The translations under genes were made by a program, and so were the position numbers. From Chloroflexota bacterium (GTDB lineage Bacteria > Chloroflexota > UBA6077 > SHYK01), in contig DASRDP010000109.1 of assembly GCA_035652535.1 (NCBI GenBank), positions 1 to 44,959 of the forward strand: a DNA stretch of 44,959 nucleotides. The letters are read 5' to 3'. The notes below the pieces were generated by a model. That model had not been told where the DNA came from, made no database searches, and was given only the letters and a program-made list of their open reading frames with translations. This document shows, piece by piece, positions 10,710 through 19,074 of this stretch (the stretch's first letter is position 1; each line of letters opens with the position of its first letter).

Positions 10710-11729
10710 TCAGTCGCAGTCTTCGTCCTCGCCGTGACCATGGGCCAGCTCCCGCTGGATGTTGGCGATCACGCGGTCGTGGCCTCCGTAGAGGTGGTCC
10801 ACGTAGCCGGTTGCGTGGATGCTGCGCAACGTCTGCGTATCCCAGAGCTCCAGCGGGTTCACGGTCTTCGCTTCCGGATACACCATGCACGCCAGCTTGT
10901 GCACGTTGATGATGGCCTCGGCGCGGGGATACGGCTTGGTCTCGTACTCGGCGGCGTGCTCGTCGTACTGGGCCACCAGGCGGTCCATCTGGCCTTCGCG
11001 CATCGGCCCGACGGGTTCCTTCATCAACTCCAGGGTTTGCTCTTTCTTGGTCTTGAAGAAGTGGGTCGAGTCCACGAGGACCTTCATGATCCGGTCAGCG
11101 AAGTCATTCTCCTGCTGGAGGCGCGGCCACGTGGTGGTGAAGGTGATGCTGTGGACCATCGGCATGGGCGCGAGGCGGTGGACTTTGAGGCCGGCCGCCT
11201 CGGCGCGGTCCGCCCGGTTCGGATCGATGAAGCACGCTTCGGCCTTGCCGTCGCGCACCGCCTCGATGGCGTTGCCGACCGTATTGGGCAGGAGGAACTC
11301 GACGCCTTTCGTATCCACCCCTTGCAGCTCGAGGAGCAGGATCTTGTTACCTTCTCCGTGACCGGTGAATTTCCCGTTCAGGAAGAGGGGTTTGCCGACA
11401 ACGCGCTTCCCGTTCAGGTTACTCAAGCTCGCGATGGCGGGGTCCGTGGCGACCCACTGGTGCAGCCAGTTCTCCGTCTGCGCCAGGCACACCATCGGCT
11501 CGCCGCGCGCCAGGCGCATGTAGGGGGACACGTGGTTCCCGAAGATGAAGTCGATGCCGCCGTCGAGAAGCTGCTCCTCGGCGTCGAGCGGATCGGCGCT
11601 GAACCGATAGTCGCGCACGTCGATGCCGTGCTGCTTCCAGATCTCGGCCTTCTCCATGACGGTGAGGAGCGGAACCATCGACTCGGATCGGTAGATAAAA
11701 CGAACGGGGACGATCTTCTGCTGCGTCAT
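10710..11729 (-). CDS. NMT1/SBP-fold protein without signal peptide
   Basis: A 339-residue periplasmic-binding-fold protein of the NMT1/THI5-like or Pht5 type. Typical segments are VMEKAEIWKQHGIDV, GGIDFIFGNHVSPY, LNGKRVVGK and GKAEACFID. The N-terminus (MTQQKIVPVRFIYRSES) begins directly with the first beta-strand and has no signal peptide or lipobox, so it should stay in the cytoplasm. A known precedent for an SBP-fold enzyme is 4,5-dihydroxyphthalate decarboxylase, and this gene heads an operon with a Rieske oxygenase and a cupin. No ABC permease or ATPase gene is near. The C-terminal tail is His/Asp/Glu-rich (HGHGEDEDCD). GAAGGAG precedes the ATG. Function is inferred, not shown. Confidence 0.8.
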   Translation of the reverse strand: MTQQKIVPVRFIYRSESMVPLLTVMEKAEIWKQHGIDVRDYRFSADPLDAEEQLLDGGIDFIFGNHVSPYMRLARGEPMVCLAQTENWLHQWVATDPAIASLSNLNGKRVVGKPLFLNGKFTGHGEGNKILLLELQGVDTKGVEFLLPNTVGNAIEAVRDGKAEACFIDPNRADRAEAAGLKVHRLAPMPMVHSITFTTTWPRLQQENDFADRIMKVLVDSTHFFKTKKEQTLELMKEPVGPMREGQMDRLVAQYDEHAAEYETKPYPRAEAIINVHKLACMVYPEAKTVNPLELWDTQTLRSIHATGYVDHLYGGHDRVIANIQRELAHGHGEDEDCD

Positions 11730-11785
11730 GCGCGCGTCTCCTTCGGTTCATGCTTCGCAATCGCAATCATTCGTTCTAAGGTGGA

Positions 11786-11814
11786 ACCCTACTCGGGAAC
11801 CGCGGCGCTGTCAA
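11786..11814 (-). promoter_or_regulatory. Sigma70 promoter of the SBP-Rieske-cupin operon
   Basis: Minus strand: a perfect -35 TTGACA (11814-11809), 17-nt spacer, -10 TAGGGT (11791-11786). The start of transcription would be near 11779, about 50 nt before the ATG at 11729. Confidence 0.55.
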
Positions 11815-11837
11815 ATTTGCGGTGTGCGCGAACCTGA

Positions 11838-12300
11838 TCAGATTCGAGGGGGCGAATTTTCCCCCACGGGTCGTCGCCCGCAACGTACCGTGCCTCCAAG
11901 CTGGGGGAGCCAAAACGGGTCGAGGCAGGTCTCGGGCTGTGGTGTTAAATCCCGCGCAAGCCTAAACGGCCACATTGGTCGGATGTGGCCGATGTGCGTC
12001 TTGGCCGCCGGCGAGGCGCCCGCGCGGAAGCGCTCGCGCTCGTTCGGGAATTTCTCGACCAGCGCCGCGTTGCGCTCCGTGAACCTGTCCACCACGTCGA
12101 CGCGCGGGTCGCGATCACGCCGATCGCACGCTTGCCTATCCTACGGCTACGTCCGCCGCGGTCCGGCCATCACACGGGAGCGAAGTCGTCGCGGCGCCAG
12201 AGTCACGGCGCCACGAATTGCCAGGGCCGCCGCCCGGTGCCAAAATGGGCGGCAACACGGCCGGCTCGACCACCGACGCTCGAGTCAAGAAGGGGGAGCG
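11838..12300. other. Non-genic stretch with a possible minus-strand gene remnant
   Basis: No intact gene is recognised in these 463 bases. On the minus strand, about 12125-12000 reads DVVDRFTERNAALVEK then FPNERERFRAG with very GC-rich third codon positions, as real genes here have. Downstream the frame loses this character and ends at 11838 in unconvincing sequence. It may be a decayed gene end. I do not recognise the family. The lipoprotein gene's ribosome site (GGGGGAGCG) closes the interval. Confidence 0.3.
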
Positions 12301-14007
12301 ATGCCGAAGATGACGCGTCTCTCGACAATGTGGACCATCATCGCGCTCGGCGCCGTCGCGGCGTGCGGCGCGCCGACGGCCGCTCCCCGAACGGCGAGCG
12401 ACGTGGGCTCCCCCGGCTCGACCGAGAAGACGGTGAAGCGCGCCGTGACGATCGTGGAGACGCGCGAGCCGACGTCGCTGGAGCCCAGCCTGCAGCCCCA
12501 AAACCGTGAGTGGTCCGCCTTGTCGTCCGGATTTCTGGCCTACTTCAACCGCGACAGCAGCGAGCCCCAGCCCTATCTGGCTGAAGAGCTGCCCAGCGTC
12601 GAGAAGGGGACCTGGAAGCTGCTGCCGGACGGCCGGATGGAGACGACGTACACCATCAAGCGCAACGCGACCTGGCACGATGGCGAGCCCATTACCGCGA
12701 GGGATTGGGTCTTCGCGTATCAGGCACGAACTGCGCCCGACGTCCCCGCGCATAACGCCGTCGTCGAGAAGCGACTGGCCCAGGTGGTCGCGGTCGACGA
12801 CCACACGCTCTTCCTGGAATGGCGCGAGCCCTACATGTATGCGGGCTACACCCATCTGCCAGATTTCTCCCCGATGCCGCGGCACCGGTTGGAGGAGCAG
12901 TTCCTGCAGGACCGCGCTGGCTTCATCGACGGTCCGCAGTGGCGCGAAGAGTTCGTCGGGAGCGGGCCATATCGGGTCGTGAGCTGGGAGCCAGGCGTGG
13001 ATATTGTCTTCCGGGCCCACGAGGGGTTCGTGTTCGGGAAGCCGCGGATCGACGAGGTTCGCGTGCGCTTCATCGGCGATGCGAACACGATCGTCGCCAA
13101 CCTCCTGAGCGGGACGCTCGACGTGGCCTACTCCGGTAACATCGGGTTCTCGCAGGGCCAGGCCCTCGAGCAGGCGGGATGGAGCGGCAAGGTCACGTAC
13201 GTCGAGGGGAACCCGCGCTTTCTGGAGTTCCAGGGACGCGACTGGGGCGACACGGTCCAGGCCGTCTTCGACGCGCGCGTCCGCCGGGCCGCGCACTACG
13301 CCATCGACCGCACGTCCATCGTCGACGCGATCTATGCCGGCCGTGCGCCCGTCGCGTATTACTGGCTATCGCCCCGAGACCCGTCGTACGCGGCCGTCGA
13401 GCGCGCGGTCCCCAAGTATGACTATGATCCCGGGCGTGCCGAGGCCTTGTTGCGCGAGGCAGGCTGGACCAAAGGGACTGATGGTCGACTCCGAAACGGC
13501 GCCGGCCAGCCGCTCACGCTTCCGCTCACCAACCTGCCCGGCGAGGTCGAGCAGCTCGAAGCCGCCATCGTCGTCGACAACTGGAAGGCGGCCGGCTTCG
13601 CCAGCGACGTGCAACGCCTCTCTCCCCAGGAGTGGCGTGACAACGAGCTGCGAAGCAAGTTTCCCGCCGTGGCTTACAACCGCCGCAACCTCTCGTACGA
13701 CGATATGGTCTGGTTCAGCAGGAACGTCTCCCTCCCCGAGACTCGCTGGGGCGGGCAGAACCGCATCGGCTACGTCAACCCGCAGCTCGATGACCTCTGG
13801 GGCAAAGTGTTGGCCAGTGTCAACACGAGGGAGCGCGAGGGCTACCTCATCGATGCGATCCGCGTGATGATGGACGACGCGATGGTCGTATTGACCCACC
13901 TCCAGGCGGAGGTGCTGGCGTTCAACGCCGATCTCGTCGGCCCGTCGGAGCCGCCAGTCGAGAAGACCTCCCGCGTGTGGAACGTCTGGGAATGGGAGTG
14001 GCGGTGA
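12301..14007 (+). CDS. Oligopeptide/dipeptide ABC transporter substrate-binding lipoprotein
   Basis: A 568-residue family-5 extracellular solute-binding protein (OppA/DppA type). The N-terminus has a lipoprotein signal with cysteine at residue 22 in AVAAC, so it should be lipid-anchored outside the membrane. Typical features follow: TSLEPSLQPQ near the mature start, WHDGEPITARDWVFAY, GSGPYRVVSW and ARVRRAAHYAIDR. The ATG at 12301 directly precedes the signal peptide and has AGGGGGAG upstream, although the frame is open further back. No Opp/Dpp permease or ATPase genes are adjacent, so it is an orphan binding protein. An MFS gene converges on it 27 bp downstream. The ligand cannot be read from sequence. 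Confidence 0.92.
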   Translation: MPKMTRLSTMWTIIALGAVAACGAPTAAPRTASDVGSPGSTEKTVKRAVTIVETREPTSLEPSLQPQNREWSALSSGFLAYFNRDSSEPQPYLAEELPSVEKGTWKLLPDGRMETTYTIKRNATWHDGEPITARDWVFAYQARTAPDVPAHNAVVEKRLAQVVAVDDHTLFLEWREPYMYAGYTHLPDFSPMPRHRLEEQFLQDRAGFIDGPQWREEFVGSGPYRVVSWEPGVDIVFRAHEGFVFGKPRIDEVRVRFIGDANTIVANLLSGTLDVAYSGNIGFSQGQALEQAGWSGKVTYVEGNPRFLEFQGRDWGDTVQAVFDARVRRAAHYAIDRTSIVDAIYAGRAPVAYYWLSPRDPSYAAVERAVPKYDYDPGRAEALLREAGWTKGTDGRLRNGAGQPLTLPLTNLPGEVEQLEAAIVVDNWKAAGFASDVQRLSPQEWRDNELRSKFPAVAYNRRNLSYDDMVWFSRNVSLPETRWGGQNRIGYVNPQLDDLWGKVLASVNTREREGYLIDAIRVMMDDAMVVLTHLQAEVLAFNADLVGPSEPPVEKTSRVWNVWEWEWR

Positions 14008-14034
14008 GCGTCGGTCGCACGAGCCGCCGTGCGC

Positions 14035-15330
14035 TCATGTCGACGGACGTGGATCCGGTGTCGCGATCGTGGAGCGCTCGATCCGCGCGCTCGCGCGCCA
14101 GCGCTGAATCGTGAGATCGCCGGCGACGTAACACCCGAATGCCCCCAGCGCGACGATCGGGAACATCCCTTTGATGCCCGTGGCACTGGCGATGAGTCCG
14201 GCCGCGAGCGGCGCCACGATGTTCGACACGTCCGACGTTGCGCTGAACACGCTCGTGGCCACGCCGCGGCTCACCCGCGTGTCGTCCACCTCTTCCGCCA
14301 GCCCAGCGCTGTTTGACACCACGACGAGCGCGCGGCTCGCGGCAAAGAGGGTGAAGATGCCGAGGATAACCGCGAACGCGGGCGCGGCCGGCAGTGCGGC
14401 CATGAGCCCCATCTGGGCGACGAGGCCGAGGTAATTCACCTGGCGCAAGGTGAGGCGCCTGATCAGCGCGGCCAGGCTCGGCCGACCGATGGCATTGATG
14501 AAGGAGTACAACCCACGGGTCAGCCCGACCTCGGCCGGGCCGAGGCCCACGGCTGCGCCAAAAACGGGGAAGAAGCTCGACAGGACCAGGTGGAACAAGT
14601 TGTTCCAGAATCCCACGTTCACGACGCTCCAGAGTCCCGGATCTCCGATCGCCCGCACGAGGCTCGTTCGCCCGCCGGCCGCCCCGCTGGTCGCGGGCTT
14701 CGGCCGCGGATGGAGCTCCGGCGCGCCGACCAGAAGCGCGATGCCGAGGGCGCAGAAGACGACGCCGTAAAAGAAGGCGGCCGGATACCCGACGTAGTCG
14801 GCGAGCAGGCCCACCAGCACGTTCGATGTTGTGTAGCCGAACGCCTGCGTTCCCCCGTACCATCCCATCGCCTGACGGCGGTCAGCGCCGGCGACCAGCA
14901 GGTCCAGATATCGGGCGAGGAAGAAGGTCGTAGCAAGCCCGACGAAGATCCGATTCAGCACGAACATGACCATGAACGCGCGGATGTCGGGAAGGAAGGG
15001 CATCACCGCGCACGTCGGGATGGCTGCGCCCAGGCTGGCGAAGATGAGCGCGCGAGACCGCTCCGGTCGGTAGAGCTTCGGCACGGGGAAGCGCGAGGCG
15101 AGGGACGAGACGCCGCCGAGCGCAACGACCGCGCCAACGACCCCGACGGGGTATCCCAGATGGCTCAGGTACAGGGGGATGAGCAACGTCATCATGTTGA
15201 AGGGCCCCGAGATCGCCGCCAGAATGGCGTTCTCGCGAAGGGCAGAGCGTCCCAAGGCGCCTCCAAAAGTGGAAAACGTCACATGCGCGGCGTGGAAGGG
15301 CGCATGATCGCGTACGATCTCCCCCAGCAT
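14035..15330 (-). CDS. MFS transporter
   Basis: A 431-residue major facilitator superfamily protein with about twelve hydrophobic segments, two six-helix halves and a charged central loop (near ELHPRPKPATSGAAGGRTS). Glycine-rich turns such as GLLADYVGYPAAFFYGVVF are typical of drug or small-molecule carriers. It has a hydrophilic C-terminal tail. No good ribosome site is seen before the ATG at 15330, and a GTG about 16 codons in is an alternative. It is divergent from the mannosyltransferase and convergent with the peptide-binding lipoprotein. Substrate and transport direction are unknown. Confidence 0.87.
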   Translation of the reverse strand: MLGEIVRDHAPFHAAHVTFSTFGGALGRSALRENAILAAISGPFNMMTLLIPLYLSHLGYPVGVVGAVVALGGVSSLASRFPVPKLYRPERSRALIFASLGAAIPTCAVMPFLPDIRAFMVMFVLNRIFVGLATTFFLARYLDLLVAGADRRQAMGWYGGTQAFGYTTSNVLVGLLADYVGYPAAFFYGVVFCALGIALLVGAPELHPRPKPATSGAAGGRTSLVRAIGDPGLWSVVNVGFWNNLFHLVLSSFFPVFGAAVGLGPAEVGLTRGLYSFINAIGRPSLAALIRRLTLRQVNYLGLVAQMGLMAALPAAPAFAVILGIFTLFAASRALVVVSNSAGLAEEVDDTRVSRGVATSVFSATSDVSNIVAPLAAGLIASATGIKGMFPIVALGAFGCYVAGDLTIQRWRASARIERSTIATPDPRPST

Positions 15331-15350
15331 TGAGCGGCAGGAGGAGTTCG

Positions 15351-16085
15351 ATGTCCGCTCTGGTGATTATCCCCACCTTCAACGAGCGGGACAACCTGCC
15401 AGCGCTCGTCGAGGCCATTCTCAGCCTCGACGCCGGGCTCCACGTCCTCATCGTCGACGACGGATCGCCCGACGGGACCGGGGAGATTGCCGATCGCCTG
15501 GCGCGCGAGACGGGGCGGGTTTCCGTCCTGAAGCGCTCCGGCAAACAGGGTCTCGGCACGGCATACGTCGCCGGATTTCGCTACGCGCTCTCCCACGATT
15601 TTGACCTCGTCGTGGAGATGGACGCCGATTTCTCGCACCGGCCCGAGGACCTGCCCCGCCTCATCGCCGCGGCCAAGGAGGCGGACGTCGTCATCGGGTC
15701 GCGGAACGTGCCGGGCGGGCGGGTGGTCGGCTGGTCGCCGCTACGGCAGCTCGTGAGCAAGGGCGGTAGCATCTACGCGCGGCTGCTCCTCGGGCTGCCG
15801 GTCGCCGACTGCACCAGCGGGTTCAAGTGCTTCCGCCGGAGCGCGCTTCAGATTCTCGACCTCGATGCCCTCCGCTCCAACGGCTACGCGTTCCAGGTTG
15901 AGGTGAACTTCGCGTGCGCGCAGGCGGGTCTGCGCTTCGCGGAGGTTCCGATCGTGTTTCCGGACCGCGCCCGAGGGAAGTCCAAGATGTCGTGGCACAT
16001 CGCGGCGGAGGCCGCGTGGCTCGTGCTCCGATTCCGGATGGGACTGAGTCAGCCGCCGATCCTGTCGGCGGCGGTGGGCGGCTAG
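15351..16085 (+). CDS. Polyprenol monophosphomannose synthase (GT2 glycosyltransferase)
   Basis: A 244-residue GT2 enzyme of the dolichol/polyprenol-phosphate mannose synthase family, moving mannose from GDP-mannose to a polyprenyl phosphate on the inner membrane face. Seen are PTFNERDN at 8-15, DDGSPDGT at 36-43, the metal-binding Asp-Ala-Asp at 91-93 in EMDADFSHRPED, and SGFKCFRRSAL. It lacks C-terminal membrane helices, so it belongs to the soluble DPM1-like type. AGGAGG is 6 nt before ATG 15351; an in-frame TTG at 15330 is rejected. The lipid-sugar product could feed protein or glycan mannosylation elsewhere in the genome. Confidence 0.9.
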   Translation: MSALVIIPTFNERDNLPALVEAILSLDAGLHVLIVDDGSPDGTGEIADRLARETGRVSVLKRSGKQGLGTAYVAGFRYALSHDFDLVVEMDADFSHRPEDLPRLIAAAKEADVVIGSRNVPGGRVVGWSPLRQLVSKGGSIYARLLLGLPVADCTSGFKCFRRSALQILDLDALRSNGYAFQVEVNFACAQAGLRFAEVPIVFPDRARGKSKMSWHIAAEAAWLVLRFRMGLSQPPILSAAVGG

Positions 16086-16121
16086 ACTTGTTCTGCGCCA
16101 ATCGTCTCGTAGGGGATTGCC

Positions 16122-16688
16122 GTGGATAGCAGCCTGCCCCAATCACTCCTCAACGCCGATGGGGACGAGATCGGCCCGATCTTCGATGCCGCCTGGCAGG
16201 CCGCCAGCATCCCACGCCAGCTCGCCCTCGCGTGCGCGCTGGCGGAATCCGGCCTGAACCCGCGGGCGGAGCGGTGGGGCCGATCCACAGCCGCGGCGCG
16301 CTCGGCCATCCAGGCTGACGACCGAGCCTGGCTTGCCGAGATCATCGACGCCGCGTGGCCGGACATCTCCTTCGGATACGGGCAGCAGATCGTCCTCTAC
16401 CATTACCTGGGCGACCGAACGTCGTCGGTGGAAAACGTGCTCGCGGTCCGTGACGGCGTCTTCGCAGATCCAGCGGGCAATCTCGTCGACATGTGCCGGC
16501 GGCTCGCCGGCTGCCTGGCGCGCGCACGGGCCTGCGATTTGGAGCCCGTGGCGGGCGATGAGCTGCTCGGCGCGCTAGTCGTCTACAACAGCGGCGCGTG
16601 GCACGCGGCGGACGACGCGTGGTGGACGAGCTGGGCAGGGAATGTGCGCGCCTACGCGTCGATGCTGCAGCGCATTCGGAGCGGATGA
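16122..16688 (+). CDS. Lysozyme/transglycosylase-like fold protein
   Basis: A 188-residue protein whose N-terminal part (IPRQLALACALAESGLNPRAE, written here from Ile30 to Glu50) resembles the helix carrying the catalytic glutamate of soluble lytic transglycosylases; Glu42 would be that residue. Later aromatic-rich segments (GYGQQIVLYHYLG, YNSGAWHAADDAWW) also fit a small lysozyme-like domain. There is no signal peptide, so how it would reach peptidoglycan is unclear; phage-derived proteins can look like this. The GTG start at 16122 has AGGGGA 6 nt upstream. It lies between the mannosyltransferase and an SBP-fold gene, on the same strand. Fold assignment is moderate, function unproven. Confidence 0.65.
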   Translation: MDSSLPQSLLNADGDEIGPIFDAAWQAASIPRQLALACALAESGLNPRAERWGRSTAAARSAIQADDRAWLAEIIDAAWPDISFGYGQQIVLYHYLGDRTSSVENVLAVRDGVFADPAGNLVDMCRRLAGCLARARACDLEPVAGDELLGALVVYNSGAWHAADDAWWTSWAGNVRAYASMLQRIRSG

Positions 16689-16730
16689 GCGACCCGACCG
16701 AGACGCGACAGCAGGAAGGGGGCAACGCAG

Positions 16731-17795
16731 ATGAGCGGCTTGGACCAACCGATCGTCATCGCGAACTCCAACTACCACGTTGGCCAGGAGCGATCGTTCC
16801 GCGTCGCCGAGGAGCAGGGCTTCCTACGGGAGGAGGGGCTCGATCGGTACGTCTACGAACGGGGCGGGCTCATTCCGGGGCGGTGGGAGTTCGAGGCCCT
16901 CGGCCAGGTGATGTGGGAGCGCGGCGTTGACATCGCGACGGCGGTGGACGTTCGAGCCGCCGTCCTCCAGCGGGCTCGGGGCGAGGACGTCTACATCGTC
17001 GGCGGGTGGCGGGTGCAGCTCGCTCCGCGGCTGATCGGCGCGAAGGGGATCACCGGCCCCGAGCAGCTTCGCGGCGCGCGGATCGGCGTGCGCGAGAAGT
17101 GGGGGCTCAATCACATCGGCCTCGCCTCGGCCATCTCGACCTTCGGAATCGATCCAGAGCGCGAGATCGAGTGGGTCGAGGACCCCATCGTCGGCTACGG
17201 AAGCGCTGGTGTGGAGGAGCTGCTTCGGTCCGGACGGGTGACGGTGCTGCCGCTCAACGGACGCGAGGCCGACCGCCTCATGGATGAAGGCTACCCGCTC
17301 GTTCTCGACCTCGAGACCTTCTACCGCGGCCGTGGCGCGTGGCCGCCCGGCAAGGTGATCGTGGCAACGCGGCGGACGGTCGAGCAGCGCGGCGCGGAGC
17401 TTCGCGCGTTCCTCCGGGCGAACCTGCGCGCTTTCTGGTTCGTCCAGGACCCGGCGAACCACGAGTACATGTTCGAACTCGAGACGCGGATGCGCGCCTC
17501 GACCTTCAACGACGACGAGCGCAAGCTGCGCATGCTGAGGAGCGAGTCGGAGGTCCCCGTGCAGACCTACGATGGTCCCCGGTCGACCGGCTATATGCCG
17601 ATGGATGGCCTCGTGCCGCGCCCGGCGCTGGCCGCCATCGTGCAAGGGATGGCGCAGAAGGGGGAGATTGACTCGGCGTTCGCCGTGGATGACGTGCTGA
17701 AGGATCAGGCGTCCATCGACGCGTACGATCGGCTGGTGAGTCGAGGGCTCATCGACGCGGCTCTCGTGGCGCGGTGGCGGGGAGGCGCGGTCTGA
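16731..17795 (+). CDS. NMT1/Pht5-like SBP-fold protein without signal peptide
   Basis: A 354-residue SBP-fold protein starting PIVIANSNYHVGQ, with no export signal. It shows EEQGFLREEGLDRYVYE, a domain crossover near LRGARIGVREKWG and RPALAAIVQGMAQKG at the end. Large insertions compared with thiamine-precursor binding proteins recall 4,5-dihydroxyphthalate decarboxylase-type enzymes. GGAAGGGGG precedes ATG 16731. It is followed, 147 bp on, by a double-VOC protein, so it may again be paired with an oxygenase-like gene. No transport partners are encoded nearby. Cytoplasmic enzyme is the inference; ligand-binding regulator is the alternative. Confidence 0.75.
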   Translation: MSGLDQPIVIANSNYHVGQERSFRVAEEQGFLREEGLDRYVYERGGLIPGRWEFEALGQVMWERGVDIATAVDVRAAVLQRARGEDVYIVGGWRVQLAPRLIGAKGITGPEQLRGARIGVREKWGLNHIGLASAISTFGIDPEREIEWVEDPIVGYGSAGVEELLRSGRVTVLPLNGREADRLMDEGYPLVLDLETFYRGRGAWPPGKVIVATRRTVEQRGAELRAFLRANLRAFWFVQDPANHEYMFELETRMRASTFNDDERKLRMLRSESEVPVQTYDGPRSTGYMPMDGLVPRPALAAIVQGMAQKGEIDSAFAVDDVLKDQASIDAYDRLVSRGLIDAALVARWRGGAV

Positions 17796-17942
17796 GGGTC
17801 GACGGCAGCGGGCCGCGGCGTCGATCCGTCAGCGCGGCGGTTCAGCCCAGGCGGGGTATACTCGGACCCACGAGCCCCGCGCGGGACGCGCACCGCTTGG
17901 CGGCGCAGAATTGGCAGACATCATCCGGGAGAGGAGGCCACG

Positions 17943-18944
17943 ATGGAGGACCAGCGCCCAGGAGCCGCGTACTGGATCGATCACTACGTGGTGCCCGTGA
18001 CCGACATCGAGCGATGGGACGCCTTCTACACGAACGTGCTTGGCGCACAGCATCGCCAGATGGGCGGTGGCGGGCCCCGCCGGCCATCAGCGGCGCCGCC
18101 CACGAGGTTCACCTTCGTCAGCACGTGCCACGTCGGGGGCGCCCTCCGAACGGACGGGCTTCCCCCCAGCAGCGGCCTCGGCCGGGGGTTGCCGCGCTAC
18201 AGCTACTTCGTTCGTTCTGAGGACCTCGACGAGCACCTGCGCCGCCTCGATCGCTTTCAGGTGCCCCATTCTGACGCCATGCGCACGTCGGAAGAGGGGG
18301 AGGATGGCATCGCGATTCGGTTCGAGGACCCGGACGGCAATCAGCTCGAGTTCTGGGCGCCCGACCGCCTGCCCCAGGGCGCGATGGAGGACGAGACGGC
18401 TGTCAAGGTCGGTCGCGTCGCGGGCGCGCTGTTCGAGTCGCGTGACCTCGCCCGGACCGCGGACTTCTACACGCGCTACTGCGGCGTCGACCCGGTCTCG
18501 AACGCCGACCTCCCGCATGATGTCCTCGTGCTGAAGCTGGCGGCGGGCGGCCGCATCGCCTTCAAGAAGGTCGATGCGCTGAGCGGCCGAACTGGCGGCC
18601 ACATCCATCCTCTTCACACGGCACTCGTCGTCCGCGACGACGAGATGATGCAGGTTTATCGCCGCATGTGGGACGAGCTGGTGGAGTGGGATCATGACCC
18701 GACGATTCGTCGCCTGCTGCCGGATGAGGAAGCGCAAAGCCTGCCGGCGCGCACGGGAATCCACGGGAGTCCGAGCGGGCAGCCCTGGCGGACCGGATTC
18801 GGGCGCGGCGACAGCTTCTGGGACTGGGACACGAACGCGTTTCACTGGGTTCCTGGGGCGCCGATCGACGGCTCGATGACCACGTTCAAGGCGCTTTCGC
18901 CCTACCCCTACATCGACGCGTTTGTGGGGAGTGATTCGGCCTGA
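17943..18944 (+). CDS. Double-domain VOC (glyoxalase/extradiol dioxygenase fold) protein
   Basis: A 333-residue protein with two vicinal-oxygen-chelate modules. The first, about residues 12-145, starts DHYVVPVTDIERWDAFY and ends RFEDPDGNQLEFWAP, the classic last strand with its metal-binding Glu. The second, about 160-310, starts ALFESRDLARTADFYTRY and contains HIHPLHTALVV. Such pairs form metal sites in extradiol dioxygenases, 4-hydroxyphenylpyruvate-type enzymes and glyoxalases; I cannot choose among them. GAGAGGAGG precedes the ATG. It is downstream of an SBP-fold gene and upstream of a repeat-filled gap. Confidence 0.85.
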   Translation: MEDQRPGAAYWIDHYVVPVTDIERWDAFYTNVLGAQHRQMGGGGPRRPSAAPPTRFTFVSTCHVGGALRTDGLPPSSGLGRGLPRYSYFVRSEDLDEHLRRLDRFQVPHSDAMRTSEEGEDGIAIRFEDPDGNQLEFWAPDRLPQGAMEDETAVKVGRVAGALFESRDLARTADFYTRYCGVDPVSNADLPHDVLVLKLAAGGRIAFKKVDALSGRTGGHIHPLHTALVVRDDEMMQVYRRMWDELVEWDHDPTIRRLLPDEEAQSLPARTGIHGSPSGQPWRTGFGRGDSFWDWDTNAFHWVPGAPIDGSMTTFKALSPYPYIDAFVGSDSA

Positions 18945-18949
18945 GGGGC

Positions 18950-18999
18950 GCCTTCGACAGGCCTCTCGTGAGCCAAGGCGAAGGGCTCAGGGCGAACGG
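18950..18999. repeat. CCTTCGACAGG...GGGCGAACGG intergenic repeat, copy 1
   Basis: Begins CCTTCGACAGG and ends CTCAGGGCGAACGG, with an inner part able to fold on itself (TTCGACAGG, then AAGGCGAAGGG). Related units lie at 19018 and 8190. It occupies the gap between the convergent VOC and pirin genes. Confidence 0.65.
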
Positions 19000-19017
19000 G
19001 CGGACGGAGCCCGCCCG

Positions 19018-19066
19018 CCCTTCGACAGGACTGTCCTGTGCGAAGCCGACAGGCTGAGGGCGAACG
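19018..19066. repeat. CCTTCGACAGG...GGGCGAACGG intergenic repeat, copy 2
   Basis: Second unit, same ends as copy 1 and the same orientation, starting 68 bp later. It contains the inner inverted repeat CAGGA-CTG-TCCTG. It ends 8 bp before the pirin stop codon, so it may also act as a transcription end signal. Confidence 0.65.
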
Positions 19067-19074
19067 GCGCTTCC

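Noticed and set aside
11728-12300. Peptide-binding protein beginning at the upstream open frame
   Set aside because: A lipoprotein signal peptide with a ribosome site begins exactly at 12301; the 191 codons before it are Arg-rich and noncoding-like.
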